Below are positions 15,930 to 25,146 of a stretch of DNA of 64,000 nt, one piece after another. A program made the translations under genes and the position numbers. Below the pieces are notes generated by a model. The model searched no databases, was not told where the DNA came from, and saw nothing but the letters and a program-made list of their open reading frames with translations. The DNA comes from Paenibacillus sp. FSL H8-0537 (GTDB lineage Bacteria; Bacillota; Bacilli; Paenibacillales; Paenibacillaceae), in assembly GCF_038051995.1 (NCBI RefSeq), contig NZ_CP150290.1:4888001-4952000 (forward strand). Direction: 5' to 3'. Position 1 is the first letter of the stretch, and the number at the start of each line of letters is the position of its first letter.

Positions 15930-18900
15930 TCACCCTTTCAGCCAGTTTTTCCGCAGCTCAAACAGCTCTTTCAGCTCGTCTGTCGACAGCTCGGTAATCC
16001 ACTGCTCAGACTGGCCGACGACTTGGTCATTCAATGACTGCTTGCGTTCAATCATCTCATCGATTTTCTCCTCAAGCGTGCCTAGCGTAATGAACTTATG
16101 AACCTGCACCTCGCGCGTCTGCCCAATTCGGAAGGCACGATCCGTCGCTTGATTTTCCACTGCCGGATTCCACCAACGGTCAAAATGAAACACATGATTG
16201 GCCGCTGTAAGATTAAGTCCCGTTCCGCCTGCCTTAAGCGATAGAACGAAAGCGCTGCAAGGCTGCTCGGGATTTTGAAAGCCTTCGATCATCTCGTCGC
16301 GCTTTATTTTCGGCACTCCGCCGTGCAAATAAGGAACGCTCGTGCCCAGCCGCTCTTCCAGCAGCTTCTTGAGCTGATGGCCCATCTCAACGAATTGGGT
16401 AAAAATCAGGCAGCGCTCCCCTTCGGCAGCGACCTCCTCCACCATATCCATCAGGCGGGCGACCTTGTTCGAACGTTCTTCTTCCCACTGCTTCGCTCCG
16501 CCATTATCCCCTTCCATCAAGCCGGGATGATTGCAAAGCTGCTTAAGCCGGGTCAAGGAAGCCAGAATAAGACCGCGCCGCTGCATCGCTCCTAACGTAT
16601 CGAGCTTCTCCAGCAGGTCCGAGACAATATTTTCATACATCGCGCCTTGCTCTGCCGTGAGTGTAATATACGTCTTCCCTTCGAATTTCTCTGGCAACGA
16701 TAGCTGAATGGCTGGGTCTTTCTTAATGCGGCGAAGCATGAACGGCTTCACCCAGCGCTGCAAGCCTGCAATCATTTTCTCATCCCGCGTCCGCTCGATG
16801 GGAGCGACTACTTCCTTGCGGAACTCGTTCACCCCGCCCAAATAGCCGGGATTGATAAAATCATAGATGGACCACAGCTCCGTCAACCGGTTTTCCATCG
16901 GTGTGCCTGTCAGCGCCACTCGGTGGCGGGCAGGCAGCTTGCGAATGGCCGCCGACTGCTTCGTGTAAATATTTTTTATATTTTGCGCCTCATCCAAGCA
17001 TAATGCATCCCAGGCTACTGCACCTAAGTCTTCTTCATCCAATTGGGCCAGCGAATACGAGGTAATAACCAGATCCATGTCACGGACTGCGTCCTCGAAT
17101 GCTTCCCCCTTCTCCCGCTTAGGGCCGTAATGAAGATGAACCTTAAGCTGCGGAGCAAATTTCTCCAGCTCCTTCTCCCAGTTGCCGATAACCGAAGTCG
17201 GGCATACAAGCAGCGAAGGCGCATGAGCGAGCGCCGGGGAATTTCCCAGCTTAAGCTGCTCCTCGCGCTGTTCCTTGACGTAAACGAGATAGGCCATGAA
17301 CTGAATCGTCTTTCCCAGACCCATATCGTCTGCCAGACAGCCGCCAAAGCCGAACCTCCGCAAAAACAACAGCCAAGAGACCCCTTGCAGCTGGTAAGGA
17401 CGAAGCTCCCCAAGGAAAGCCTCCGGCTTTTCGATAAGCGGAATTTCCGACGTATGCTGAAGCTGCTCCAGCCATCTGGTCAGATGCTCATTGAGCTCTA
17501 CTTCGGCCCGAAGGTCGTGTGCCTGCTCCTCCTCATCCTCCAGTACAGCTCCGCCCAACAGGTGCATTTCCATCACATCGCGGAAGGACAAGCCGCTCTT
17601 CTTGCCAATTTTCGAAACCCAGCTGCGGATCTGCGCCACATCCTGCGGATCTAGATGCACCCATTCGCCGCCAATCTTCATTAGCCGCCGGTTTTCCTCG
17701 GCCAGGCGCATAAACTCCGCCTCCGACAAATCGACATTGCCGAGCGCCATTTTCCAATCGAATTGCACGATTTGGTCGAGACCGAACATCGGCTGCGCAT
17801 CCGAGCCAACCGATGATTTCACCTTCGCCTTCAGCCGCAGCTTGCGCGATCTAACAGCTTCCCACCAGCTCGGCAGCAGCACGGGGCAGCCTGCCTCCAG
17901 CAGCGTCAAGCTTGCCGATTCCATGAAGCTCCATGCTTCATTGTCCGACAGCCGAAGCTTAATTTGGCCAGCCGTCTCAGGCTCCTGCCAATCTGGCAAA
18001 GCGCTAACCCACTTCGCTTCCTCTTTCGCAAGCTTCGCGGGCAGCAAGGGCAGCCACTCTTCGGGCAGGCTCGCCTCAGTGAGCACCGAACCATCCAGCT
18101 CCGCCTTCCACGGCGGCTGCCTTTCAGGCTCTCCGTCCGCAGCCAGCTCCCACTCTCCTGCAGCGCTGCGCACGAGCGGCAGCCACTCTCCGCCTCCGCT
18201 GCGGCTTTGCAGAGCCGGCCGCAGCGTCCACTGCGGCTGCTCGCCCGGCTCAACGAGCTGCAAAGCCACCCTGAACGGCAGCGAATCTTTCCGCAGCCCA
18301 AGCGCAATCAGCCAATCTTCCTCCTCGGCTGCTTTGCGCAGAATGACGATTTCGCCGCCAGCAGCTGTGCCGACCTTCTGCCATGCTTCCGCAGCCAAGC
18401 TATCCGGCTGCTGCAAAACCTCCTCTACCGCGAGGCTTAGCCATTGCTGCAGCTCAACATCTCCCGCAGCTCCCGCTTCCTGAATAAGCCGATCCCACAG
18501 TGCGCCTGCCTTGACGCCTGCTTCTGTATCCGGCACATTCAGCTTCCATGCCCGCTGCTCCTCCGACCAGCCGCCCCAATCTGGCATAAACCAGCCTTGC
18601 AGAAGCGCCTCCCGGATCAGGGAAGCTAGCTCTCTCAGCCGCTGTGCCCGCTGCGTCCACTCCACCTGCAGCAGCCGTGCATACTTAGGCTGCGACAAAT
18701 AATCAACTGCCAGCAGCGGCGACAGCAGCAAGGCTTTGCGATCGCCATGCTGGACGTCCTCCACTTCCGTGCCGTACCAGGATGCTTTGTGCCAAGCGAA
18801 TAGCACGGAACGCAGACGCGTCGCCGACTCCTGCTGGTCGCCAGCAAGCAGAGCAATCCGGTATTCGCCGCTCTCCGCCTTCAACCAACAGGCGTCCATC

Positions 18901-18932
18901 GTTAAAATTCCAGTGCCAATAGATGCTCTCAT
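15930..18932 (-). CDS. SNF2/RapA-type DEAD-like ATPase
   Basis: A 1000-residue SWI2/SNF2 superfamily ATPase. The N-terminal ~480 residues form the long Trp/Glu-rich module seen in bacterial SNF2 proteins. The motor follows: Walker A in CLADDMGLGKTIQF, DEAQ in LCLDEAQNIKN, motif III in LTGTPMENRLTELW, and the second RecA lobe ending KAGGTGLNLTAANHV and TDRAFRIGQTREVQVHKF. These proteins translocate on double-stranded DNA. The ATG at 18932 overlaps the stop of the upstream SWIM gene (ATGA). A GTG 21 nt earlier is possible but has its ribosome binding site too close. The tight coupling to a SWIM-domain protein is a recurrent bacterial arrangement and suggests a two-protein chromatin or DNA-repair complex. 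Confidence 0.9.
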   Translation of the reverse strand: MRASIGTGILTMDACWLKAESGEYRIALLAGDQQESATRLRSVLFAWHKASWYGTEVEDVQHGDRKALLLSPLLAVDYLSQPKYARLLQVEWTQRAQRLRELASLIREALLQGWFMPDWGGWSEEQRAWKLNVPDTEAGVKAGALWDRLIQEAGAAGDVELQQWLSLAVEEVLQQPDSLAAEAWQKVGTAAGGEIVILRKAAEEEDWLIALGLRKDSLPFRVALQLVEPGEQPQWTLRPALQSRSGGGEWLPLVRSAAGEWELAADGEPERQPPWKAELDGSVLTEASLPEEWLPLLPAKLAKEEAKWVSALPDWQEPETAGQIKLRLSDNEAWSFMESASLTLLEAGCPVLLPSWWEAVRSRKLRLKAKVKSSVGSDAQPMFGLDQIVQFDWKMALGNVDLSEAEFMRLAEENRRLMKIGGEWVHLDPQDVAQIRSWVSKIGKKSGLSFRDVMEMHLLGGAVLEDEEEQAHDLRAEVELNEHLTRWLEQLQHTSEIPLIEKPEAFLGELRPYQLQGVSWLLFLRRFGFGGCLADDMGLGKTIQFMAYLVYVKEQREEQLKLGNSPALAHAPSLLVCPTSVIGNWEKELEKFAPQLKVHLHYGPKREKGEAFEDAVRDMDLVITSYSLAQLDEEDLGAVAWDALCLDEAQNIKNIYTKQSAAIRKLPARHRVALTGTPMENRLTELWSIYDFINPGYLGGVNEFRKEVVAPIERTRDEKMIAGLQRWVKPFMLRRIKKDPAIQLSLPEKFEGKTYITLTAEQGAMYENIVSDLLEKLDTLGAMQRRGLILASLTRLKQLCNHPGLMEGDNGGAKQWEEERSNKVARLMDMVEEVAAEGERCLIFTQFVEMGHQLKKLLEERLGTSVPYLHGGVPKIKRDEMIEGFQNPEQPCSAFVLSLKAGGTGLNLTAANHVFHFDRWWNPAVENQATDRAFRIGQTREVQVHKFITLGTLEEKIDEMIERKQSLNDQVVGQSEQWITELSTDELKELFELRKNWLKG

Positions 18933-20539
18933 GTCACAATTTTTCCTTTCCACAGCTCCTCTTGGAACGCGCGCAGCCGCTGGTATTTACGACCGATGCC
19001 CGTAATATAAACCTGCCATCTATCCATTTCCTTCTCGGCTTTATAAATACGCTCCAGCTTTTTAAGCTGCTTTACCGCCATCCGGTAGCCCTGGCGATTG
19101 CGCGAGCTGATCCAGCTGTCGATCGCCTGATGATAGAGCGGCATCATGACGCGCGGGTTCACCTTTGACACCTCACGTACATCCTGAATCGGCAAATCAT
19201 CGGGCAAGGCGCCAATCAGCATTTGCAGCTCAGCCCATTCCTCGTATTTTTTCTGCGCAAACCAGTGATCCGTAAGCTCCGAATAAGAATGCGGCAGCAG
19301 TGACGTCATATAGGACGTCCATTTCAAATTCTCCGGTTGATCCGTATCTGCACGGCGGCATAAGGTCAGGAACGGTCCCACCGTCCTTCCGCTTCGAATC
19401 GCATAAATATGCTTGTAAAGATAGGTCATCCAAGCCTCAAACGGCTCCCAATCTCCTTCTTCCAGCCGCTGAGCAGCGCATGTATAGACCATTTTTTGCG
19501 AACCGCGAAAATCCGTTTCTCCGAAATGGGCCAAAGCTTCCTTATCCTGCCCATCAAAAAAATACATCATCGCAATCGCCGTATGAATAAACGTATCGTT
19601 TATTTGCTCATCAGCAGTTTCCGTCTGCTCACCTGCCGATGCAAGCATCGAGGCCAGCTCGCGCTGCTGCCAGTCCCGATTTTCCGACATCTTCCCGCAC
19701 AGCGCCAAATAAATATAAGGCCAGTCGAATAGCTGCTGCTCCTTCCGCAGAGCCCGGTTATAGGCATATCCAACAACCGCATCAGCCCAGTCACGTTCGT
19801 CCTCCAGCATTTCGGCAGGGGCCAGCTCCAGAACGAGCGTATAATAATGCTCCAGCCATGGCTCAGCCATACGGACGAACGACATTTCGTGATAATAGCG
19901 GCTGAATGAATCTACCGCTTTAATTGCTTGCTCTGCCTGATCCAGCACGAATAATATGACATTCATCCAGTGCAGCCGCTGCTTTTTTTTATCCCAGTCC
20001 TTGGATGTGCCTTTAAGTGCAGACAGCACGGGCTGCAAGGAATGCAGCGAGTGGCGGCATACGCGCCATGAATCGCCATACTCCTGCTCCATCCACGCCT
20101 GCCAATCTGCTGGAGACGCATCCACGCCTGGGGTGGAGGCTGTTTTTCCCCGCTGCTCCACAACGACAGCCGCCCGCGGCGCAGGCTCCGGCTGAAGCCC
20201 TGTCAGGCGGCGATACGCAGACTCCGGCGTACCATGCAGCGCCTGGTTATGGTCGCAAAAAGCAAAAAATACAGCTGCCATATGCTTGCAGAAACCGCCA
20301 TATGGACACGTACATCTGCTATAGGCATAATCCATCACATCAATGCTTACCGCATACAGCTCCGACCCTGCAACGACGCCTGTCAGCAAATGCTGATCGT
20401 GCACCTCTACTTTTCGAACATTGCCTTTACGAAAATATTCCCAGCCTCGCTCGACAATAACCTGCTGCATATGCTCCCTGATATTGCCCTCTAACAGCTT
20501 CAATAGCTGACCGTCATTTCTAGTCAAAGCTTTGTTCAC
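18929..20539 (-). CDS. SWIM zinc-finger protein
   Basis: About 536 residues. The SWIM zinc-binding motif CxCx(n)CxH is visible as CTCPYGGFCKH near residue 75, within the typical context YSRCTCPYGGFCKHMAAV. The rest is mostly helical and Trp/Tyr-rich, without recognised catalytic motifs. SWIM domains bind DNA or proteins and in bacteria are often encoded beside SNF2 ATPases, as here: its stop codon overlaps the ATPase start by 4 nt. The GTG at 20539 has GGAAGGA 5 nt upstream; an in-frame TTG at 20557 has none. Confidence 0.82.
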   Translation of the reverse strand: MNKALTRNDGQLLKLLEGNIREHMQQVIVERGWEYFRKGNVRKVEVHDQHLLTGVVAGSELYAVSIDVMDYAYSRCTCPYGGFCKHMAAVFFAFCDHNQALHGTPESAYRRLTGLQPEPAPRAAVVVEQRGKTASTPGVDASPADWQAWMEQEYGDSWRVCRHSLHSLQPVLSALKGTSKDWDKKKQRLHWMNVILFVLDQAEQAIKAVDSFSRYYHEMSFVRMAEPWLEHYYTLVLELAPAEMLEDERDWADAVVGYAYNRALRKEQQLFDWPYIYLALCGKMSENRDWQQRELASMLASAGEQTETADEQINDTFIHTAIAMMYFFDGQDKEALAHFGETDFRGSQKMVYTCAAQRLEEGDWEPFEAWMTYLYKHIYAIRSGRTVGPFLTLCRRADTDQPENLKWTSYMTSLLPHSYSELTDHWFAQKKYEEWAELQMLIGALPDDLPIQDVREVSKVNPRVMMPLYHQAIDSWISSRNRQGYRMAVKQLKKLERIYKAEKEMDRWQVYITGIGRKYQRLRAFQEELWKGKIVT

Positions 20540-20749
20540 CCGCTTCCTTCCGCTCAAGTAACATTCTTTCCATTATAACACATGAGAAGACGACTTTCCG
20601 AGAAGTCTATAGCCCTAGCGAGAAGAGACAATCAACATCTGTGAAAAGCTGCAAGCCCTCATCAGCTTTTGTTAGCCATTTAATCTCATTTAGACAAGGC
20701 AGCTATTCCAATCGAGGATACTGAGAGTAGGATTATGCCGAACAGAAAA

Positions 20750-20797
20750 AAAACAAGGCAACACCCCGCATTCAATGCCGGAGAATCGCCTTGTTTT
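20750..20797 (-). terminator. intrinsic terminator
   Basis: AAAACAAGGC (20750-20759) pairs with GCCTTGTTTT (20788-20797); the minus strand continues into a T-run. It closes the small two-gene unit 21871-20839. Confidence 0.7.
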
Positions 20798-20838
20798 AAT
20801 TTATATAGCTGTTTCAATCAGCGTATATTTTCCAATCC

Positions 20839-21234
20839 CTATTTTGAAGAAGCTTCCAGCAAGCTCAGTTCAAGCCCTTCCGCCCAACTTAACAGAGCAC
20901 TCTTTGACGTTTTTAGAGGGAAAAGCTGACCCTGATATTCAAAAATCAACAAATAGCGGTCTGTAGCCCGTTCATGCACCCATCGTAGAAAAAAATCCTC
21001 CTCAATATGCAGAAAATAACTGTTATATTTTTCTTCTGGAAAATGCTTTAGCAAATGTATAAATGCATGTACGACTCTATTCGTCCAGCCAAAACGACTT
21101 TCTCGCTCCGTTTTGTCATGACGCCCAAACGCAACAAATAGCCAGCTTCCCTCGTCAGGCTCGGCATCATGACTCAAAAAACGAAGCTCAATCCATGTCC
21201 CTTGTTCTTGTTCATCCCTAAGTACATCTTTCAT
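20839..21234 (-). CDS. hypothetical protein, candidate immunity partner of the upstream secreted toxin
   Basis: A 131-residue soluble protein with alternating aromatic and charged segments (GSWLFVAFGRHDKTE, RYLLIFEYQGQLF) and no signal peptide. It starts 16 nt after the stop of a putative secreted toxin and shares its terminator, so the two are co-transcribed. GGGAGGTAA precedes either a TTG (21237) or an ATG (21234). I do not recognise the family. Cytosolic location, small size and pairing fit an immunity protein, but that is inference from context. Confidence 0.6.
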   Translation of the reverse strand: MKDVLRDEQEQGTWIELRFLSHDAEPDEGSWLFVAFGRHDKTERESRFGWTNRVVHAFIHLLKHFPEEKYNSYFLHIEEDFFLRWVHERATDRYLLIFEYQGQLFPLKTSKSALLSWAEGLELSLLEASSK

Positions 21235-21250
21235 CAACGGGTTACCTCCC

Positions 21251-21871
21251 TTACTTGAAAATCCATGTTGCCTTTTTCAATCTACCGTTGGAGATTCTTG
21301 TTTCGATAGCATTACCTGTTTCAGTGTAAGTCGAAATGACTGTATTACTATTTTTCTCTAAAATAACAACCAGTTTGTTGTTAGGATCGTACATGACACG
21401 AGAGTCAAAATCAAGATCGTCATATTTCTGTACTAATTTAATACCTGAGGAAATTTCACTTAGTAAATTATCCAGTGCGGCACTAGTAACGTTGCGTTCG
21501 ACAGCTCTAACCATAGAATGGTAGGTTAATTTGGTCGTAATATTTTTAGCAGTTGTTTTGACCGTAACAGATGCTGTTGTCTTAATTGCATCTTTAAACA
21601 CCAGTTTAAGTAGATGAAGAATAACACCGACAACCATAGGCTCTGCATTAGATTTTTGATAAAAGGAAGTTTCAGCATTCATTTGATTTTCCAGAGCATT
21701 GGCTTGAAGCGCACGCAGCATTTCCCGTTCGAACTCATCATGTAAAGCAGAATTATTTAGTTTGACAGTTCGATCCTCTACGTTTTGTGCAGACACTCCA
21801 GCCGTCAATAGTAAATTAACCATTATTACCAACGACAATGAAAGGGCAATATTTCTAAACAAACTTTTCAA
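21251..21871 (-). CDS. secreted SAR2788-like putative toxin (DUF4258-like fold)
   Basis: About 206 residues. A Sec signal peptide occupies ~1-28 (LFRNIALSLSLVIMVNLLL then AGVSAQN). A helical region (30-110) is followed by a C-terminal domain of ~95 residues: YHSMVRAVERNVTSAALDNL, then beta strands RVMYDPNNKLVVILEKNS and TVISTYTETG. The H-S-x-x-R-A-x-x-R start and two antiparallel strands ending in ST resemble DUF4258/SAR2788-type putative RNase toxins. AAAGGAG lies 8 nt before the TTG at 21871; the ATG 24 nt earlier has no such site. It is followed directly by a small cytosolic gene that may protect the producer. Confidence 0.6.
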   Translation of the reverse strand: MKSLFRNIALSLSLVIMVNLLLTAGVSAQNVEDRTVKLNNSALHDEFEREMLRALQANALENQMNAETSFYQKSNAEPMVVGVILHLLKLVFKDAIKTTASVTVKTTAKNITTKLTYHSMVRAVERNVTSAALDNLLSEISSGIKLVQKYDDLDFDSRVMYDPNNKLVVILEKNSNTVISTYTETGNAIETRISNGRLKKATWIFK

Positions 21872-22004
21872 AATAACATCTCCTTTTATATTCATAATTT
21901 TTCCTTAAATAACAAATAAATTTTACCATATTAAATTAAATATATCATCAATTACAATTTTGTAATTGTTTCGATTTTGTGAACGAATTTTCAGAAATTG
22001 CTTA

Positions 22005-22060
22005 TAAAAAAAGCCTCCAGCCGAGCTGCTTAATCAGCAGTCGTGCCAGAGACCTTTAGG
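22005..22060 (-). terminator. possible terminator after the azoreductase gene
   Basis: On the minus strand CTGCT-GATTA-AGCAG sits shortly before GGCTGGAGGCTTTTTTT. The stem nearest the T-run is weak, so this is tentative. Confidence 0.35.
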
Positions 22061-22079
22061 TAATACTCACTACCATTTA

Positions 22080-22667
22080 TTAACCCTGAAATACCGTTTT
22101 AACCGTCTGCTCCACCTGCTGCAGGTTCGCCTTCAGCTCAGCTTCGCCGATTTGGCCAATGCTGCCAAAGAACAAATGTCCAACAGACTCAATGCCGACA
22201 AAATCAAAAATGCCTGTATCGGAAGTGATTTTCATACCAGCGGTCATGCCGATCTGATCATAAATTTCACTTGGCGTGCCGTGCGTGTTAATGATGAAGC
22301 CTTTTTTGCCGGTAAGCAGCTTGTCAATGCCAGTTTCTCCGTAAGCATAAGCGTAACCGTATGCAAATACGCGATCAACATAACCTTTCAAAATAGCAGG
22401 AAGACCCGTCCACCAAATCGGATAAATAAAAGTAACCGTATCAGCTTCAGTAAGGTACTTCTGCTCTGTCAAAATATCTTCCGGCGTCTGGCCAGCACGC
22501 ATGGCTGCTGTGTCTTCCGGCGTCAGCACCGGCTGAAACTTCAGCTCATACAGGTCACGCACCGTTACTTCATGGCCTTCTGCCTTCAAGCTTTGCACCG
22601 CTGTGTTCAAAATGGCACGGTTGTAGCTATCTTCATTCGGATGGGCAAATACGATAAGATGTTTCAT
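22080..22667 (-). CDS. flavodoxin-fold NAD(P)H:quinone oxidoreductase
   Basis: A 195-residue FMN-binding flavodoxin-like fold enzyme of the KefF/MdaB/NQO type, reducing quinones, azo compounds or nitroaromatics with NAD(P)H. Visible signatures are the N-terminal FMN phosphate loop IVFAHPNEDSYNRAIL, the FIYPIWWTGLPAILKGYVDRVF block (~79-100) and NTHGTPSEIY. AGGAGG precedes the ATG. It follows a MarR-family gene by 32 nt on the same strand, the classic layout for electrophile- or quinone-sensing MarR regulators. Confidence 0.9.
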   Translation of the reverse strand: MKHLIVFAHPNEDSYNRAILNTAVQSLKAEGHEVTVRDLYELKFQPVLTPEDTAAMRAGQTPEDILTEQKYLTEADTVTFIYPIWWTGLPAILKGYVDRVFAYGYAYAYGETGIDKLLTGKKGFIINTHGTPSEIYDQIGMTAGMKITSDTGIFDFVGIESVGHLFFGSIGQIGEAELKANLQQVEQTVKTVFQG

Positions 22668-22699
22668 GGGGAAATCCTCCTAAATAATCATTATATTTT

Positions 22700-23140
22700 T
22701 TAAAACTGGGTGTGTACTTGCTCCAACAGCTGCTCTAGCTGCAAGCTCTGTTCTTCGCTTAAGCTGCCATAAATCGTGTCATTAACCTGCTGGGAAATAG
22801 CTACAAAAATCGGTTCCAGTCCCCGGCCCTTCTCGGTCAAAAGGATCAGCGATACGCGGCTGTCTTTCTCGTCCTTTGTCCGATCTACAAAGCCAAGCTG
22901 CTCCAGCTTGTTGATGAGCACGGTGGTCGTCGGCTGTGTGCGATGGATTTTCTCCGCTAATGCCTTGACAGACAGCGGCTGCTTCTCCCGATAGAGAAAC
23001 ATGAGTATATCACCATGGGAAGGCACAATTCCTGTAATCTGATTGGCTTCCAGCTCTCTGACAATCAGCTTATTCGCTTTGTCTCGAATTTTAGCAACTA
23101 ATGATAAGGCGTTATGTTTTATCATAATGCGATTATACAT
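22700..23140 (-). CDS. MarR-family transcriptional repressor
   Basis: A 140-146 residue winged-helix regulator. The recognition region is SVKALAEKIHRTQPTTTVLINKLEQLGFV and the wing is RTKDEKDSRVSLILLTEKG. It is upstream of and probably co-transcribed with the quinone oxidoreductase, which it likely represses until a quinone or oxidant is sensed. The first ATG (23140) falls inside a perfect 20-bp palindrome. The in-frame ATG at 23125 may be the real start, with the palindrome in the 5' leader. Neither has a strong ribosome binding site. Confidence 0.85.
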   Translation of the reverse strand: MYNRIMIKHNALSLVAKIRDKANKLIVRELEANQITGIVPSHGDILMFLYREKQPLSVKALAEKIHRTQPTTTVLINKLEQLGFVDRTKDEKDSRVSLILLTEKGRGLEPIFVAISQQVNDTIYGSLSEEQSLQLEQLLEQVHTQF

Positions 23141-23154
23141 AGATGTCTATGTAT
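23135..23154. promoter_or_regulatory. 20-bp palindromic operator at the MarR gene start
   Basis: ATACATAG-ATGT-CTATGTAT has perfect 8-bp arms, a size and spacing typical of MarR-family dimers. Its position at the start codon implies autoregulation of the two-gene operon. Confidence 0.65.
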
Positions 23155-23237
23155 TTTCAAGCACTTATTTTTCACTGTTAGCATTTCCCCCGTTTCGCTC
23201 CAAATACTCTTTATAAGTGGCTTATTTATAAAATAAA

Positions 23238-23273
23238 GCAGCTCCCGGCTTTCATAAGGAAAGCAGGAGCTGC
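23238..23273 (-). terminator. intrinsic terminator of the sensor kinase gene
   Basis: GCAGCTCC pairs with GGAGCTGC and inner GCTTTC with GAAAGC; the minus strand continues TTTATTTTAT. Confidence 0.75.
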
Positions 23274-23288
23274 AGCGCCGCAAAACGA

Positions 23289-25046
23289 TTATATTTTATG
23301 AGGAATCGTGATAAAAAAGGTCAGACGGTCTGGTCCATCAGCATAAATGTGTATGGTGCCTTTATATTTGTCTACAATCGACTTCACAATGGACAAGCCA
23401 AGCCCTTGGTGATCCTGCTGATCCTTCGTGGAATAGCCCGATTGGAAGAGCGGCATCGCCGCCACCTTCTCGGCGTCCTCGCAAGTATTCGTAATCGTGA
23501 ACTCAAGCATGCCATTTCGCTGCAAGCCTTGCAGCTCCACTACTCGCATGCTCTCCGGATATCTCATCGTCTCATCAAAAGCATTGTCAATGAGATTGCC
23601 AAGTATACGATTCAAATCGAGCGTCTTGACGCCCATTTCCAGCTTGTCAAAGCTCGTAAAGGTGCACTCTAACATAATGCGGTAGCTTTCCGCCTGCGAT
23701 GTTTTCGAGCGAATAAGCGCGGCAATCGCGGGATTGCCAATATTAATAATGTCGTTCATTTGCCGAATTTCACCCGTCAGCTCCTTCGTATAGGCAATGA
23801 GCTCCTGATGCTTGTTTAATTCCGCAAGCGAATGAATGGTCTGCACATGATTAAGAAAATCATGTCGCTGAGCCCGAATCGATTGAAACATCTGATTGAT
23901 TTCATCGACGTACGTTTGCTGGGTGACCTGCACCGCATTTTCGCGGGAACGGCGGTAATAGTTCATCACGACACCTGCCGTCACCAGACTTAGTGCTGTT
24001 ACAAGAACAATGATGATGGCAATATTCAACAGCTGCGTAGACATCTGGTCGCGAATAACCTGATAATCGGATACCAGCGTCAGCACATAGCTGTCCATAG
24101 GCACGCCGTTCTCATCTACAATATTCAGTCCTTTGTCCTCGGTAAAGACGGGAATGAACATTTTGAAAACATGCTTGCCGCCCACTACTTCATCCACGGT
24201 TACTCTTTGTTTCGTATTGAAGGCCTTCGATACGTTAGCTACGTCGCCGTCCGCAACATAATTGTAGCTTCCATACAAGATCGGCTGCTGCAAAATATGC
24301 TCCTGCACGTCGCCGTTCGGGTGAACCGTCTCGAAGGGCCCTTTCGCAAACGTCTCCGGATTAAGCACCGTGACCTCTAGCAGCGCCTTATTGCTTTCAA
24401 TCGTCTTCTTAATCAACGAATCTACACCCGTCAGCTCCTCATATTCCGCCAGCTTCGTGTAGCTGACATAAGGATCGGTTATGTAATTCGTCGTCCCGTC
24501 AAAATAATAGCCCCATTTATAAATGCTACCTGGGTCGGTAGAAGCCACCTCGAAGGGACCGCTCCAAAAGTTGGGCAGCGATTTGCCTAGCCAGTCAATT
24601 TTCACATTTCGCTGATCGAACAGCTGGTTAAACACGACAAACCAAGGATCCCATGATTTCGTGCTTTTGCCAAGCTGCGTCTCATCGGACGATTTATACA
24701 GTAAAATATCGTCCTTCACGCGCTTAAGCAGCGTAATATGATTGACGCCAAGCTTCTCGCTTAGCTCCACAAGCTGCTCGTTCGTGACTTTATCAACGTC
24801 GGGATCAAGGGCATATTGGGCAGCAATCGATACGACCCGAAGCTCATCGCCGATTAAATCCTGATAACGCTCCGCCCCTAATCGCGATTGCTCCACTGAA
24901 AATTCAATTTGCCTGGCTACGGCGGCAACTTCCCGATTCAGTGCATCCTCCAATGATTCTTTCGTTAAAAAATAATAAGCTGTGTTGTTCAATAAAATAA
25001 TGACTACAATAACTGAAATCGCCATAAACCATATATTCCGCTGCAT
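23289..25046 (-). CDS. sensor histidine kinase with Spo0B-type phosphoacceptor helix
   Basis: A 585-residue membrane kinase. TM1 is at ~5-27, a large extracytoplasmic sensor at ~28-340 and TM2 at ~342-363. The dimerisation helix has the Spo0B/DcuS-type phosphoacceptor RAQRHDFLNHVQTIHSLAEL (His ~395). The ATPase domain contains NRILGNLIDNAFDE, FQSGYSTKDQQDHQGLGLSIV and a final strand. GAGGAG precedes the ATG at 25046. Kinases of this class sense dicarboxylates, citrate or peptides. The sensor here is larger than the ~130-residue PDC domains of DcuS/CitA. No response regulator lies next to it, so it is an orphan whose output cannot be read from context; input to the sporulation phosphorelay is one possibility. 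Confidence 0.85.
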   Translation of the reverse strand: MQRNIWFMAISVIVVIILLNNTAYYFLTKESLEDALNREVAAVARQIEFSVEQSRLGAERYQDLIGDELRVVSIAAQYALDPDVDKVTNEQLVELSEKLGVNHITLLKRVKDDILLYKSSDETQLGKSTKSWDPWFVVFNQLFDQRNVKIDWLGKSLPNFWSGPFEVASTDPGSIYKWGYYFDGTTNYITDPYVSYTKLAEYEELTGVDSLIKKTIESNKALLEVTVLNPETFAKGPFETVHPNGDVQEHILQQPILYGSYNYVADGDVANVSKAFNTKQRVTVDEVVGGKHVFKMFIPVFTEDKGLNIVDENGVPMDSYVLTLVSDYQVIRDQMSTQLLNIAIIIVLVTALSLVTAGVVMNYYRRSRENAVQVTQQTYVDEINQMFQSIRAQRHDFLNHVQTIHSLAELNKHQELIAYTKELTGEIRQMNDIINIGNPAIAALIRSKTSQAESYRIMLECTFTSFDKLEMGVKTLDLNRILGNLIDNAFDETMRYPESMRVVELQGLQRNGMLEFTITNTCEDAEKVAAMPLFQSGYSTKDQQDHQGLGLSIVKSIVDKYKGTIHIYADGPDRLTFFITIPHKI

Positions 25047-25146
25047 GTATTGCTCCTCTATCTTCTACGCTATTAACTAGATTATGTACGATTTTTAGGC
25101 AAACGACAATAAACGTTTTTCATACGCCGCTTTGTAATCTTTGCCA

